Part shown: positions 23,146 through 33,461 of the stretch, piece by piece
Numbering within the stretch: the stretch's first letter is position 1
Layout: every line of letters starts with the position of its first letter
Source of the DNA: Paranoxybacillus vitaminiphilus
Lineage (GTDB): Bacteria; Bacillota; Bacilli; Bacillales; Anoxybacillaceae
NCBI RefSeq assembly: GCF_003259935.1
Contig: NZ_QLMH01000003.1
Location: 271,896-335,895, forward strand
DNA: 64,000 nucleotides
Direction: 5' to 3'
Made by a program: the position numbers and the translations under genes
The notes under the pieces: generated by a model
The model's database searches: none
Told to the model about the DNA's origin: nothing
The model's input: the letters and a program-made list of their open reading frames with translations, nothing else

Positions 23146-23927
23146 TGGTTGAGCGTCCGCTTTCTGGCAAAACGGTGCTTGTAACAAGGGGGAAAGAACA
23201 AGCGAAAGAGTTTTCTGAGCGGCTTATGCAAATGGGGGCTTCCCCGCTTGAAATTCCGCTTATTTCTTTTTCCTTGCCTCCAAACATTGAACCGATTAAG
23301 CAAATGCTCAAAGAAGTCAATCATTATGATTGGCTCATTTTTACAAGCAAAAATGGCGTCGATTTTTTCTTTCAGTTAATGGATGAAGCGTTTTTAAAAG
23401 AAAGGCTTCCGAAAATTGCTGTGGTCGGCAAAAAAACAGCGCAGGCGGTGAAAAAGAAAGGGCTGCAAGTTGCTGTTGTGCCGAAAGAATTTGTTGCCGA
23501 AGGGCTGATTGAGGCGCTAAAGCCGCTTATTAAGCCAAAGGAGCGCGTATTATTAGTAAAAGGAAACTTAGCCCGCCTGACTTTAAAACGGGCATTGGAA
23601 GAGATGGGAGCCGATATAACAGAGCTTATTGTTTATGAAACGAAGCTGAATGAAAGCGGAAAAGCACAATTGATTGAACTATTAATAAAGCAAAAAATCG
23701 ATGTCATTACATTTACAAGCCCTTCGACGGTGAACAGCTTTATGCAAATGCTGGAAGGAATCGACTGGCGTCCGCTGCTTCAGCATTGTGCCGTTGCCTG
23801 CATCGGTCCCATTACGAAGCAAGCGGCTGAAGAAGCAGGGATAGAAGTACATATTTGTCCGGAAAACTATACGATTGATGATATGATAAAATCGATGGTT
23901 GTTTATTTTTCTGATAAGGAGGAATAA
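23145..23927 (+). CDS. hemD: Uroporphyrinogen-III synthase
   Basis: The 260-residue two-domain enzyme cyclises and inverts ring D of hydroxymethylbilane. The family is poorly conserved, but [10 protein letters not shown] and [10 protein letters not shown] are typical segments of the two halves. Its TAATG junction with hemC implies coupled translation. Identity rests largely on operon position plus these motifs. Confidence 0.93.
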   Translation: MVERPLSGKTVLVTRGKEQAKEFSERLMQMGASPLEIPLISFSLPPNIEPIKQMLKEVNHYDWLIFTSKNGVDFFFQLMDEAFLKERLPKIAVVGKKTAQAVKKKGLQVAVVPKEFVAEGLIEALKPLIKPKERVLLVKGNLARLTLKRALEEMGADITELIVYETKLNESGKAQLIELLIKQKIDVITFTSPSTVNSFMQMLEGIDWRPLLQHCAVACIGPITKQAAEEAGIEVHICPENYTIDDMIKSMVVYFSDKEE

Positions 23928-23929
23928 AA

Positions 23930-24910
23930 ATGAAAGAGCTGCAATTTCGCCGTCACCGCCGTTTGCGGCAAACAGCCAATTTACGCGCCATGGTGCGCGA
24001 GACACATCTTCATGTAGAAGATCTTATTTATCCGATTTTCGTTGTTGAAGGCGAACAGGTAAAACAAGAAGTCGCTTCCATGCCGGGAGTTTATCAGCTT
24101 TCCCTTGACTATTTAAACGATGAAATCGCAGAGGCAGTAGAATTAGGCATTAAATCTGTTATCGTCTTCGGCGTGCCGAAAGAAAAAGATGAAGTCGGCT
24201 CGCAAGCCTATTGCGAGCATGGCATCGTGCAGCAAGCGATTCGCCAAATGAAAGCAAACTATCCAGAGCTTGTCGTTATTGCCGATACATGTTTATGTGA
24301 ATATACAAGCCATGGTCATTGCGGTGTCGTTGAAAATGAGCAAGTGTTAAACGATCCGTCGCTTGAATTGCTTGTAAAAACAGCTGTCAGCCAAGCGAAA
24401 GCGGGCGCCGACATTATTGCCCCTTCTAATATGATGGACGGCTTTGTCGCGGCCATTCGCCAAGGATTGGACGAAGCCGGATTCGCGCATGTCCCAATCA
24501 TGTCTTATGCAATCAAATATGCTTCCGCTTTTTACGGACCGTTCCGCGATGCAGCGAACAGTGCTCCGCAGTTTGGCGATCGCAAAACATATCAAATGGA
24601 CCCGGCGAACCGTCTTGAAGCTTTTCGCGAAGCGGAATCTGATGTGCGCGAAGGCGCCGATTTCTTAATGGTTAAACCGGCGCTTGCTTATTTGGACATT
24701 ATCCGCGACATGAAAAACCATTTCCACCTTCCGCTTGTCGCTTACAATGTGAGCGGAGAATATTCAATGATTAAGGCGGCGGCGCAAAACGGCTGGATTG
24801 ACGAAAAAGCCATTGTGTTGGAAATGTTAACAGGAATGAAGCGGGCGGGCGCCGATCTTATTTTAACGTACTTTGCTAAAGACGTGGCTCGTTGGTTGAA
24901 GGAAAAATAA
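23930..24910 (+). CDS. hemB: Delta-aminolevulinic acid dehydratase (porphobilinogen synthase)
   Basis: The 326-residue enzyme joins two 5-aminolevulinate molecules. The zinc ligands lie in [14 protein letters not shown], near residues 120-133. The Schiff-base lysines are in [18 protein letters not shown] and [18 protein letters not shown] sits 7 nt before the ATG. Confidence 0.97.
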   Translation: MKELQFRRHRRLRQTANLRAMVRETHLHVEDLIYPIFVVEGEQVKQEVASMPGVYQLSLDYLNDEIAEAVELGIKSVIVFGVPKEKDEVGSQAYCEHGIVQQAIRQMKANYPELVVIADTCLCEYTSHGHCGVVENEQVLNDPSLELLVKTAVSQAKAGADIIAPSNMMDGFVAAIRQGLDEAGFAHVPIMSYAIKYASAFYGPFRDAANSAPQFGDRKTYQMDPANRLEAFREAESDVREGADFLMVKPALAYLDIIRDMKNHFHLPLVAYNVSGEYSMIKAAAQNGWIDEKAIVLEMLTGMKRAGADLILTYFAKDVARWLKEK

Positions 24911-24936
24911 AGAGAGCGAAGGACGTTACGGTGTCT

Positions 24937-24956
24937 GAGCTGGACAATAAGAAACG
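24937..24956. repeat. Remnant of the palindromic element
   Basis: GAGCTGGACAATAAGAAACG closely matches the first 20 or so bases of the element at 19671 (GAGCTAGACAATCAGAAAAG). It lies in the hemB-hemL gap. Confidence 0.4.
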
Positions 24957-24976
24957 TGCAAAAAGGGGTAGAAAAG

Positions 24977-26266
24977 ATGCGTAGCTATGAAAAATCGAAG
25001 CAGGCGTATGCCGAAGCGGTAAAGCTATTACCAGGCGGCGTTAATAGCCCTGTCCGCGCATTTAAATCGGTGAAAATGGCGCCGATTTTTATGGCGCGCG
25101 GCAAAGGTTCAAAAATTTACGATATCGATGGCAATGAATATATTGATTATGTGCTCTCATGGGGACCGCTCATTCTTGGTCACGCCAATGACCGCGTTAT
25201 TGAAGCGTTAAAAAAAGTGGCAGAAAACGGGACAAGCTTTGGCGCTCCAACGCTTATTGAAAACAAATTGGCAAAGCTTGTGATTGAGCGCGTTCCTTCC
25301 ATTGAAATTATCCGGATGGTGAACTCGGGAACAGAAGCGACAATGAGCGCACTACGTTTGGCGCGCGGCTATACAGGGCGCAATAAAATTTTAAAATTTG
25401 AAGGGTGTTACCACGGACACGGAGACTCGCTGTTAATTAAAGCCGGTTCCGGTGTGGCAACGCTCGGTTTGCCTGATAGTCCCGGAGTGCCTGAATCAGT
25501 AGCACAGAACACCATTACCGTTCCTTATAACGACCTTGAAAGTGTAAAATATGCTTTTGAACAGTTCGGAGAAGATATTGCCGGAGTCATTGTCGAACCA
25601 GTAGCGGGCAATATGGGAGTGGTGCCGCCGCAACCAGGATTCTTAGAAGGATTGCGGGAAATTACGAAGCAATATGGTGCGCTCCTTATTTTCGATGAGG
25701 TCATGACGGGCTTCCGTGTTGACTATCACTGCGCACAAGGATATTTTGGCATTGAACCGGATTTAACATGTCTTGGCAAAGTCATTGGCGGCGGTCTTCC
25801 AGTCGGTGCTTACGGCGGAAAGGCGGAAATTATGGAACGAATCGCACCAAGCGGCCCGATTTATCAAGCGGGTACTCTTTCAGGAAATCCGTTGGCAATG
25901 ACAGCTGGATATGAAACATTGATTCAACTGACACCGGAAACATATGAGCAATTTAAGAAAAAAGCGGACCGCCTTGAGGACGGTTTAAAAGCGGCGGCAA
26001 CAAAATATGACATTCCGCATACAGTGACTCGTGCCGGCTCCATGATTGGTTTCTTCTTTACAAACGAAGAAGTGGTTAACTATGAAAAAGCGAAAACATC
26101 TGATTTAGACATGTTTGCTGCTTACTATCGCGAAATGGCTGAACAAGGCATCTTCTTGCCTCCGTCCCAATTTGAAGGCATGTTCTTATCGACAGAGCAC
26201 ACAGATGAAGATATCGAAAAAACGATTGAAGCAGCGGAAAAAGCGTTTGCGAAAATGAGAGGATAG
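24977..26266 (+). CDS. hemL: Glutamate-1-semialdehyde 2,1-aminomutase
   Basis: The 429-residue class III PLP enzyme makes 5-aminolevulinate from glutamate-1-semialdehyde. It begins [14 protein letters not shown]. The PLP region [10 protein letters not shown] and the lysine in [17 protein letters not shown] are clear. ATG 24977 with AAAAGGGG upstream is preferred to an in-frame GTG at 24956. The 66-nt gap after hemB contains a short remnant of the palindromic element found before hemA (24937-24956). Confidence 0.96.
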   Translation: MRSYEKSKQAYAEAVKLLPGGVNSPVRAFKSVKMAPIFMARGKGSKIYDIDGNEYIDYVLSWGPLILGHANDRVIEALKKVAENGTSFGAPTLIENKLAKLVIERVPSIEIIRMVNSGTEATMSALRLARGYTGRNKILKFEGCYHGHGDSLLIKAGSGVATLGLPDSPGVPESVAQNTITVPYNDLESVKYAFEQFGEDIAGVIVEPVAGNMGVVPPQPGFLEGLREITKQYGALLIFDEVMTGFRVDYHCAQGYFGIEPDLTCLGKVIGGGLPVGAYGGKAEIMERIAPSGPIYQAGTLSGNPLAMTAGYETLIQLTPETYEQFKKKADRLEDGLKAAATKYDIPHTVTRAGSMIGFFFTNEEVVNYEKAKTSDLDMFAAYYREMAEQGIFLPPSQFEGMFLSTEHTDEDIEKTIEAAEKAFAKMRG

Positions 26267-26277
26267 TGAAAAGAATG

Positions 26278-26343
26278 CTGCGGCTGACTCATAAGTGGTT
26301 GAATTCCTTCGGGAACACCACCTTGAGTCGGCCTTCTTTTTTG
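26278..26343 (+). terminator. Terminator of the hem operon
   Basis: A long stem, GGCTGACTCA...GAATTCC / GGAACACCACC...TGAGTCGGCC, closed by a TTCG loop and followed by TTCTTTTTT. Confidence 0.88.
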
Positions 26344-26352
26344 CAGTTTTGT

Positions 26353-26381
26353 TCATATTCTTCTTTGATCGTTCATAAGTT
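26353..26381 (+). promoter_or_regulatory. Probable sigma-E promoter for spoVID
   Basis: TCATATT (26353-26359), 14-nt spacer, CATAAGTT (26374-26381), matching the mother-cell sigma-E pattern (ATA / CATANNNT). B. subtilis spoVID is sigma-E dependent. Confidence 0.6.
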
Positions 26382-26431
26382 TGTAATGTCATAGAAAAGT
26401 TTAGGTGATGGAACGGAAGGAGGAAAAGCTG

Positions 26432-27418
26432 TTGGAGCAATCATACTTGCGTTTTTCGATTGAGGAATCGGTTTGGTTTAAAAGGGGACAGGAAGTCTCT
26501 GAATTTATCTCGATTTCTTTAGATCCGATTATTTCTGTCGAAGAATATGAACAGTATATTACGATTCGTGGAGTTTTAGAGTTAAGCGGAGAGTATCAAA
26601 TGGCTGAGGATGAGGAAGAGCGGGAATATTCGGATGGTTTAAGCGCGCATCGTCTCATCCAAGAAGTCATTATTCGCGAAGATGGTGTTAGTGAATTAAT
26701 CCACCACTTTCCGGTTGATATTACCATTCCGAAAAATCGAATCGAAAGTTTAGAGGACGTATATGTAACGATTGAATCGTTTGATTACGATCTCGAAGAG
26801 CACGGACGGCTGTTGCTGACTGCAGATATTTCCATCAGCGGTATTTACTCCTCTTCTCAGCCAAGCGAGGCTAATATGGAAGAAAGCAGCGATGAGCTTG
26901 AAGTAGTACAACGAAGTGAAGAGTACGAAGAAACAATAAAAGAAGACGAAGAAAAACAGGAAGAGACAGAAGACCTGTTTGATCCTTTTGAAGTAATAGC
27001 ACGCAAGGAAGCCTATCAGGAAAATATCGAAGAGATGGATGAAGAACTTGACGAAGATCGAGAGGCTGTACCAATGCATGTTGAATTAAAAAGCAGGAAG
27101 GAAGAAGTTTTGGAAACGGAAACGAATGAGGCAGTAAATCATGAACAACAAATAGAGATATCCCAAGCAGAAAAGAAAGTATCAAAGCGAAATGAAAATG
27201 CCCTTTATTTAACAAAAATTTTTGCCAAAGAAGAGCACCAAGATTTTTCAAGATTAAAAATTTGCATCGTTCAACAAGGTGATTCGCTCGATAAGATTGC
27301 CGACCGATATGATGTGTCTGTACAACAGTTGCTGAGAGTCAATAAACTCGAACATGAGTCAGACATATATGAAGGGCAGCTTTTATATATACCGGTGTCA
27401 GTGGTAAGCAAGACATGA
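26432..27418 (+). CDS. spoVID: Spore coat assembly protein SpoVID
   Basis: The 328-residue mother-cell protein is needed for coat encasement of the forespore. Its N-terminal domain (RFSIEESVWFKRGQEVSE) aligns with B. subtilis SpoVID. The middle (about 155-265) is very acidic and Glu-rich, and a C-terminal LysM domain starts IVQQGDSLDKIADRY. TTG 26432 is chosen because AAGGAGG (26417-26423) is 8 nt away and the product then aligns with the family start. An upstream in-frame GTG at 26405 would overlap that ribosome site. Confidence 0.92.
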   Translation: MEQSYLRFSIEESVWFKRGQEVSEFISISLDPIISVEEYEQYITIRGVLELSGEYQMAEDEEEREYSDGLSAHRLIQEVIIREDGVSELIHHFPVDITIPKNRIESLEDVYVTIESFDYDLEEHGRLLLTADISISGIYSSSQPSEANMEESSDELEVVQRSEEYEETIKEDEEKQEETEDLFDPFEVIARKEAYQENIEEMDEELDEDREAVPMHVELKSRKEEVLETETNEAVNHEQQIEISQAEKKVSKRNENALYLTKIFAKEEHQDFSRLKICIVQQGDSLDKIADRYDVSVQQLLRVNKLEHESDIYEGQLLYIPVSVVSKT

Positions 27419-27429
27419 GGGAAACAATG

Positions 27430-27540
27430 ATTGAGGCTGTCCCAAAAGCAAAGTGTCAGATCCCGCAATACAATATCAATGAACGGCATATTGTGAAATG
27501 TATGTGAGGTCATATAATTGGGTCAGCCCCTTCTTTTTTA
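27430..27540. repeat. Nested-palindrome repeat, copy 2
   Basis: The outer arms GAGGCTGTCCCAA and TTGGGTCAGCCCC pair. The inner arms are AAGTGTCAGATCCCGCAA and TGTGAGGTCAT, with a central ACAATAT / ATATTGT. It ends in TTCTTTTTTA and lies between spoVID and ysxE, so it may attenuate transcription into ysxE. Confidence 0.75.
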
Positions 27541-27560
27541 TGATGAGGGGAGTGTCCTGA

Positions 27561-28586
27561 TTGAATCATCAGCTCCTTGAGCAATATCGCCCTATTTTGC
27601 AGCAATATCGTTTACAAGCCGATTATATTGAAGACTATGGAAAAACGAAAAAAATTTATACACGGGCAGGTGTTTTTGCATTAAAAGAACTGTCGATGCC
27701 TCAACAGCTGCAGACGATTCACAATGCTTATCGTTTTTTTGCAAAAAAGGCAATTCCGCTTTTCCTAGCGCATAACGGCCATCCATTTGTTGCTTACAGA
27801 GGGCGGTATTATTATTTAATGCCTTGGATTTCCGATGAAGCGAAAGAAGAAAGACATGAGCGGCATTTGCCATTGTTTCGCGACCTTGCGCAAATTCATC
27901 AAACATCATTAAAAGAGGTAGAAATAAACGAAGAAGCATTAACGAATTATTATAACTCCATTAAAGAGCGGCAGGAAAAGCAAAGGGAGTTTTTACAATC
28001 ATATATTGAAACGTGTGAAAATGAATGGTACATGTCGCCGTTTCAGCTGCAGTTTTGCACCTATTTCCATGAAACGATGCAAGCATATTGGTTTGCGCAA
28101 ACCCAGCTTGAGAACTGGTATGAAAAAATGAAGGAAACAAAGAAATGGCGCGTTGCTGTTGTTCATGGAAACGTTTCTTTATCTCATTATGTATATGCCG
28201 AAAAAGGAAATGGTTATTTTTTGAGTTTGGAGCGCTCTCACATTGCGCCGCCGCTGTCGGATCTTCTTCATTTTTTTCAGAAATATTTACGGACGTATCC
28301 GATCATGTGTGATGAATGCGTCAATTGGTTTATTGAATATGAGCAAGCTTTTCCTGTTCAAGAAGAGGAAACCGCTCTGTTTTTAAGCTATTTAGCCGAG
28401 CCGGAAATGATTTACCGAATGGTTCATCAGTATGTAAACCAATCAAAAAAAATGGATGAACGCCGGCAAGTTTCGCAGCTGCAAAAGGCATATTGGTTCA
28501 TGAAAAACAGCGAATATTTCATTATGCGCCTGACTGAAATCGAAGAGAAAAAGAAAGCACAAGAAGAATCCCATGCATCGTCATAG
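27561..28586 (+). CDS. ysxE: YsxE, CotS-family spore-associated protein
   Basis: The 341-residue protein has the aminoglycoside-phosphotransferase/kinase-like fold of the CotS/YsxE/YutH spore coat family. The segment VVHGNVSLSHYVY corresponds to the kinase catalytic loop, but Asn replaces the usual catalytic Asp (HGD), so it may be inactive. The TTG start follows GAGGGGAG. It sits after spoVID as in B. subtilis, where YsxE is a coat protein. Confidence 0.88.
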   Translation: MNHQLLEQYRPILQQYRLQADYIEDYGKTKKIYTRAGVFALKELSMPQQLQTIHNAYRFFAKKAIPLFLAHNGHPFVAYRGRYYYLMPWISDEAKEERHERHLPLFRDLAQIHQTSLKEVEINEEALTNYYNSIKERQEKQREFLQSYIETCENEWYMSPFQLQFCTYFHETMQAYWFAQTQLENWYEKMKETKKWRVAVVHGNVSLSHYVYAEKGNGYFLSLERSHIAPPLSDLLHFFQKYLRTYPIMCDECVNWFIEYEQAFPVQEEETALFLSYLAEPEMIYRMVHQYVNQSKKMDERRQVSQLQKAYWFMKNSEYFIMRLTEIEEKKKAQEESHASS

Positions 28587-28605
28587 CCGCATGGGATTTT
28601 TTTAT
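28567..28605 (+). terminator. Terminator of ysxE
   Basis: AATCCCATGC pairs with GCATGGGATT, followed by seven T's. The first arm is within the ysxE coding end. Confidence 0.8.
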
Positions 28606-28793
28606 ATCCATTCCAAATGGAGGGCAAAGGCAAGTAAAACGAAAACGGCCAGCAAAAAGACATCAAACGTCGTCGGAAAAAAAATCGTGCGTATTGCTTG
28701 AAAAATCGTAAGCGGAATAATGATTTGGGCACAAACGGCGCGGACCTGCCGAAGCCAAGGCGGCCATGAATATGGATTGTATCTTCTTTTCAT
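28602..28793 (-). CDS. Small membrane protein of unknown function
   Basis: This 63-residue product starts MKRRYNPYSWPPWLRQVRA and continues with a basic, Trp/Pro-rich head and two hydrophobic helices (about 21-40 and 43-60). It is believed real because a perfect GGAGGG ribosome site lies 5 nt before the ATG on the minus strand, and the gene faces away from valS in an otherwise empty gap. A sigma-E-like promoter (TCACATT, 14 nt, CATAAAGT) can be read upstream at 28829-28857. I recognise no family. Confidence 0.65.
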   Translation of the reverse strand: MKRRYNPYSWPPWLRQVRAVCAQIIIPLTIFQAIRTIFFPTTFDVFLLAVFVLLAFALHLEWI

Positions 28794-28828
28794 TTTTTCC
28801 CTCCTAAACGTAGTAGGGTGCTGCTATT

Positions 28829-28857
28829 ACTTTATGAAAAAAATAAAGATAATGTGA
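28829..28857 (-). promoter_or_regulatory. Possible sigma-E promoter for the small membrane gene
   Basis: On the minus strand, TCACATT (28857-28851), a 14-nt spacer and CATAAAGT (28836-28829). The -10 fits CATANNNT exactly; the -35 has one mismatch in its ATA core. Confidence 0.3.
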
Positions 28858-28916
28858 TGTGTTTGTAACAAAAATGATGTGATTAGAATAAATAAATAAA
28901 AACTTGGCAAAGATTA

Positions 28917-28946
28917 TTGACGATGTAAATATTTTTTCGGTAGTAT
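28917..28946 (+). promoter_or_regulatory. Promoter of the valS leader
   Basis: TTGACG (28917-28922), 18-nt spacer, TAGTAT (28941-28946), just before the first paired bases of the T-box leader. Confidence 0.55.
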
Positions 28947-28966
28947 ATTGACAGATACACGGAAAA

Positions 28967-29234
28967 AGCGAAGACAGGGAAGAGTACGGCGAATAACGCC
29001 TTCAGAGAGAGAAATCATTAGCTGCGAGATTTCTCAGGATCGTTATCGCTGGAAGGTCGCCCTTGAGCTGCTTCTTTGAACAGTAATCGACTTAGTAGAA
29101 GAAGCCGGCTGCAGCCGTTATTGGATGAAGTGCTTAAGCAATAGGGAGGAGTATACCCTTTTGCTTAGGAAAAAAGGTGGTACCGCGAAAGTTCACTCCT
29201 TTCGTCCTTTTGGATGAAGGGAGTTTTTATTTTT
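28967..29234 (+). promoter_or_regulatory. T-box leader (valine specifier) of valS
   Basis: The T-box AGGTGGTACCGCG is at 29175-29187. The specifier is GTC (Val) at 29056-29058, after GGAAG and before GCCCTTGAGC. The terminator pairs ACTCC...TCGTCC with GGATGA...GGGAGT, then TTTTTATTTTT. Uncharged tRNA-Val(GAC) should switch it on. This leader and its promoter account for most of the 459-nt gap before valS. Confidence 0.92.
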
Positions 29235-29252
29235 ACGATAGGAGGGAAAAAA

Positions 29253-31895
29253 GTGGAAACAAAAGAAATAACAATGTCGACAAAATATGACCATAAAGCA
29301 GTCGAAACGAACCGCTATCAATGGTGGCTTGAAGGAAAATTTTTCGAAGCGACAGGAGACAACAGCAAACAGCCGTTTACAATCGTCATTCCACCGCCAA
29401 ACGTAACAGGAAAGCTGCACTTAGGCCACGCGTGGGATACAACGCTGCAGGATATTATTACGCGCATGAAGCGCATGCAGGGCTATGATGTATTATGGCT
29501 CCCGGGCATGGACCATGCCGGCATTGCGACGCAGGCAAAAGTAGAAGAAAAGCTGCGCAATCAAGGGCTTTCCCGTTATGATTTAGGCCGGGAAAAATTC
29601 ATTGAAGAAACATGGAAATGGAAAGAAGAATATGCCGGCCACATTCGCGAGCAATGGGCAAAGCTGGGTCTCGGGTTGGATTATACGCGTGAACGTTTCA
29701 CGTTGGATGAAGGCTTGTCAAAAGCGGTTCGCGAAGTATTCGTATCGCTTTACAAAAAAGGGCTTATTTACCGCGGCGAATACATTATTAACTGGGACCC
29801 GGTAACGAAAACAGCGCTGTCTGATATTGAGGTTGTTTATAAAGATGTTCAAGGGGCGCTTTATCATATGCGCTATCCGCTCGCTGATGGTTCCGGCTAC
29901 ATTGAAGTAGCGACGACTCGTCCGGAAACGATGCTGGGCGATACAGCGGTAGCGGTTCACCCGGAAGATGAGCGCTATAAACATTTAATCGGCAAAACGG
30001 TGATTTTACCGATTACAGGACGCGAGATTCCAATTATCGCTGACGAGTACGTTGATATGGAATTCGGTTCGGGGGCGGTGAAAATTACGCCGGCTCATGA
30101 CCCGAACGACTTTGAAATCGGCAACCGTCATAACTTGCCGCGCATTCTTGTCATGAACGAAGACGGCACGATGAACGAGCAGGCGATGCAATATCAAGGA
30201 TTAGACCGTTTTGAGTGCCGCAAGCAAATCGTCAAAGACTTGCAGGAACAAGGCGTTCTTTTCAAAATTGAAGAACATGTACACTCTGTTGGGCATAGTG
30301 AGCGCAGCGGGGCGATTGTTGAACCATATCTTTCAACGCAATGGTTCGTAAAAATGAAACCGTTAGCGGAAGCGGCAATCCAGCTGCAAAAAACAGACGG
30401 AAAAGTAAACTTTGTGCCGGAACGGTTTGAGAAAACGTATTTACATTGGCTTGAAAATATCCGCGACTGGTGCATCTCACGTCAATTATGGTGGGGTCAC
30501 CGCATTCCAGCTTGGTATCATAAAGAAACAGGCGAAGTATATGTGGACCATGAGCCGCCTGCGGATATCGAAAACTGGGAGCAAGACCCGGATGTATTAG
30601 ATACATGGTTCAGTTCGGCATTATGGCCGTTCTCGACAATGGGCTGGCCTGACAAAGAGTCTGACGACTACAAACGTTACTATCCGACAGATGTATTAGT
30701 AACAGGATATGATATCATCTTCTTCTGGGTATCGCGCATGATTTTCCAAGGTCTTGAATTTACAGGAACACGACCATTTAAAGACGTATTAATCCACGGA
30801 CTAGTCCGCGATGCGCAGGGGCGGAAAATGAGTAAATCGCTTGGCAACGGCGTCGATCCGATGGATGTCATCGATCAATACGGAGCCGACTCACTCCGCT
30901 ACTTTCTGGCAACAGGAAGCTCACCTGGTCAAGATTTGCGCTTCAGCACAGAAAAAGTCGAAGCGACATGGAACTTTGCGAACAAAATTTGGAACGCTTC
31001 CCGCTTTGCATTAATGAACATGGGCGGCCTAACATATGAAGAAATTGATTTAACAGGCGAAAAATCGGTTGCCGATAAATGGATTTTAACGCGTCTCAAC
31101 GAAACGATTGAAACGGTAACAAAGCTGGCTGAAAAGTATGAGTTTGGTGAAGTCGGCCGCGTGCTTTATAACTTCATTTGGGACGATTTATGCGACTGGT
31201 ATATTGAAATGGCGAAATTGCCGCTATACGGTGATGACGAAGCGGCGAAGAAAACGACCCGCTCCGTTCTTGCGTATGTGCTTGACAATACAATGCGTTT
31301 GTTACATCCATTCATGCCGTTTATTACCGAGGAAATTTGGCAGCACTTGCCGCATGAAGGTAAGTCTATTACAGTAGCGAAATGGCCGGAAGTCCGTCCT
31401 GAATTGACAGATAATGAAGCAGCAGAAGAAATGCGTCTGCTCGTTGATATCATTCGTGCGGTACGCAATATTCGCGCGGAAGTAAATACGCCGTTAAGCA
31501 AGCCGATTAAGCTGCACATTAAAGCAAAAGATACCGTCATTCAGGCGACGCTTGAAAAGAACCGCGCTTATATTGAGCGCTTCTGCAACCCAAGCGAGCT
31601 TATCATCGGCACAGATATTGCAGCAACAGAAAAAGCGATGACGGCTGTTGTTACCGGAGCAGAGCTCAGCCTGCCGCTTGAAGGGCTGATCAATATTGAA
31701 GAGGAAATTAAGCGCCTTGAAAAAGAACTGGAAAAACTTAATAAAGAAGTCGAGCGCGTTCAGAAGAAATTAAGCAATGAAGGCTTCCTCGCGAAAGCCC
31801 CTGCGCATGTCGTTGAAGAAGAACGCAAAAAAGAAAAAGATTACATCGAAAAACGCGAAACGGTACGTGCCCGCATTGCCGAATTAAAAGGATAG
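29253..31895 (+). CDS. valS: Valyl-tRNA synthetase
   Basis: The 880-residue class I synthetase charges tRNA-Val. The HIGH signature is in [16 protein letters not shown], an editing domain contains [17 protein letters not shown], and KMSKS is in [14 protein letters not shown]. The C-terminal coiled-coil arm spans about 810-880. GTG 29253 follows GGAGGG by 6 nt and gives [14 protein letters not shown]. Length equals B. subtilis ValS. Confidence 0.97.
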   Translation: METKEITMSTKYDHKAVETNRYQWWLEGKFFEATGDNSKQPFTIVIPPPNVTGKLHLGHAWDTTLQDIITRMKRMQGYDVLWLPGMDHAGIATQAKVEEKLRNQGLSRYDLGREKFIEETWKWKEEYAGHIREQWAKLGLGLDYTRERFTLDEGLSKAVREVFVSLYKKGLIYRGEYIINWDPVTKTALSDIEVVYKDVQGALYHMRYPLADGSGYIEVATTRPETMLGDTAVAVHPEDERYKHLIGKTVILPITGREIPIIADEYVDMEFGSGAVKITPAHDPNDFEIGNRHNLPRILVMNEDGTMNEQAMQYQGLDRFECRKQIVKDLQEQGVLFKIEEHVHSVGHSERSGAIVEPYLSTQWFVKMKPLAEAAIQLQKTDGKVNFVPERFEKTYLHWLENIRDWCISRQLWWGHRIPAWYHKETGEVYVDHEPPADIENWEQDPDVLDTWFSSALWPFSTMGWPDKESDDYKRYYPTDVLVTGYDIIFFWVSRMIFQGLEFTGTRPFKDVLIHGLVRDAQGRKMSKSLGNGVDPMDVIDQYGADSLRYFLATGSSPGQDLRFSTEKVEATWNFANKIWNASRFALMNMGGLTYEEIDLTGEKSVADKWILTRLNETIETVTKLAEKYEFGEVGRVLYNFIWDDLCDWYIEMAKLPLYGDDEAAKKTTRSVLAYVLDNTMRLLHPFMPFITEEIWQHLPHEGKSITVAKWPEVRPELTDNEAAEEMRLLVDIIRAVRNIRAEVNTPLSKPIKLHIKAKDTVIQATLEKNRAYIERFCNPSELIIGTDIAATEKAMTAVVTGAELSLPLEGLINIEEEIKRLEKELEKLNKEVERVQKKLSNEGFLAKAPAHVVEEERKKEKDYIEKRETVRARIAELKG

Positions 31896-31918
31896 ACAAC
31901 CGCTTCATAAGTCATTTA

Positions 31919-31965
31919 TGATGAAGACGAATCCATTTGTTTTGGGTTCGTCTTCATTTCTTTTA
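31919..31965 (+). terminator. Terminator of valS
   Basis: ATGAAGACGAATCC pairs with GGGTTCGTCTTCAT, then TTCTTTTAT. Confidence 0.82.
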
Positions 31966-32014
31966 TAAGCAAGGAAGCAATTTTTATATAGATAATAAAG
32001 AGGAGGAGATTTTT

Positions 32015-33307
32015 ATGATTCGTACATACGCTGAAGCAGTCGAATGGATTCACGGCCGTTTATCTTTCGGCATTAAGCCGGGATTGAAACGAATGGAATG
32101 GATGATGGAGCGTCTCGGGTATCCACAGCGCCGCATCAAAGCGATTCACGTTGCCGGAACAAATGGAAAAGGCTCAACCGTTTGTTATTTGCGCCATATT
32201 TTGCAGGAAGCAGGCTATTCCGTTGGTACATTTACCTCACCGTATGTCGAGCAGTTTAATGAGCGAATCAGCGTAAACGGGACACCGATTCGTGATGAAG
32301 AAATTGTTGAACTGGTCAACGTCATTAAGCCGCTCGTTGAAGAAGTGGAACAAACAGAGCTAGGGGCGCCGACCGAATTTGAAGTGATTACGGCGATGGC
32401 GATGTACTATTTCGGAAAAATGAACATTCAAGATGTGGTTATTTTCGAAGCGGGGCTTGGCGGCCGTTTTGATTCAACAAACGTGATTTATCCGATTATC
32501 TCCGTGATTACCAATGTCGGTTTTGATCATACAAATATACTGGGAGATACTTTAGAAAAGATTGCTTTTGAAAAAGCGGGAATCATAAAAGCGGGAGTGC
32601 CTGTCATTACTGGAGCCGAGCAGGAAGAAGCGCTGCAAGTCATTTTTGAAAAAGCAAAATCGGTTAAAGCGAAAGCCTATGTTTTAGGCAAAGATTTTGA
32701 GATTAAAGATTATGAAGCAATGGAAAACGGTGAACGGTTTTCCGTAGATACGTTATTTTCCAAATATAGAGATTTAACGATTTCCATGCTTGGTTTCCAT
32801 CAAGTGAAAAATGCCGCACTCGCTGTGATGACCGCGGATTATTTAAAAACGTATTATTCATTTATCATCGAAGAAGAGGCGTTAAGAAGCGGACTGGAAA
32901 AAGCAACATGGATCGGCCGGTTTGAAAAAATTTGCGACAAGCCAACGGTGATTATTGACGGGGCGCATAATGTGGAAGGAATTAACAGCCTCGTTGAGAC
33001 GGTAAAAACGCACTACCCAGACAAAAAAATTCATGTAATGTTCAGCGCCTTAAGCGACAAACCGCTCGAAAACATGATTCAGCCGCTTGCCGATATCGCT
33101 GAAACGATTACGTTTACGTCGTTTGATTTTCCAAGAGCGGCAAAGGCGGAGGAGATGTATGAGAAGTGTAAACATGAGAATAAAGCATTTAACGAAGACT
33201 GGAAACAAGTTGTCAGCGGGAAAAAGAAAGAAATAGCGAACGAAGATGTTTTACTCATTACCGGATCACTTTATTTTATCTCAGAAGTAAGATCTTTTAT
33301 GTTATAA
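32015..33307 (+). CDS. folC: Folylpolyglutamate synthase / dihydrofolate synthase
   Basis: The 430-residue Mur-ligase-family enzyme adds glutamates to folates. The ATP loop is HVAGTNGKGST near residues 43-53, followed by FTSPYVEQFNERI, and VDGAHN-like IIDGAHNVEG lies in the C-terminal domain. ATG 32015 follows AGGAGGAGA; a frame extension upstream overlaps the valS terminator and is rejected. It marks the end of the shared Bacillus backbone before the pilus locus. Confidence 0.96.
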   Translation: MIRTYAEAVEWIHGRLSFGIKPGLKRMEWMMERLGYPQRRIKAIHVAGTNGKGSTVCYLRHILQEAGYSVGTFTSPYVEQFNERISVNGTPIRDEEIVELVNVIKPLVEEVEQTELGAPTEFEVITAMAMYYFGKMNIQDVVIFEAGLGGRFDSTNVIYPIISVITNVGFDHTNILGDTLEKIAFEKAGIIKAGVPVITGAEQEEALQVIFEKAKSVKAKAYVLGKDFEIKDYEAMENGERFSVDTLFSKYRDLTISMLGFHQVKNAALAVMTADYLKTYYSFIIEEEALRSGLEKATWIGRFEKICDKPTVIIDGAHNVEGINSLVETVKTHYPDKKIHVMFSALSDKPLENMIQPLADIAETITFTSFDFPRAAKAEEMYEKCKHENKAFNEDWKQVVSGKKKEIANEDVLLITGSLYFISEVRSFML

Positions 33308-33376
33308 CGAGCAGTTAAGAATATATAAATTTTTAATAAACTGTACAAATTATAAAACAATTGTAGGGGAAATTTT

Positions 33377-33385
33377 TGATATAAT
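33377..33385 (+). promoter_or_regulatory. Extended -10 promoter for the vWA protein
   Basis: TGATATAAT is a perfect extended -10, about 75 nt before the start. No terminator is evident after folC. Confidence 0.5.
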
Positions 33386-33461
33386 AGTAATAAAGTAGTA
33401 TTCCTGAAATCTTAGATGAATGATTAAATATAGATTTCAATAGAAAAGGGGGGAGAGGGGG

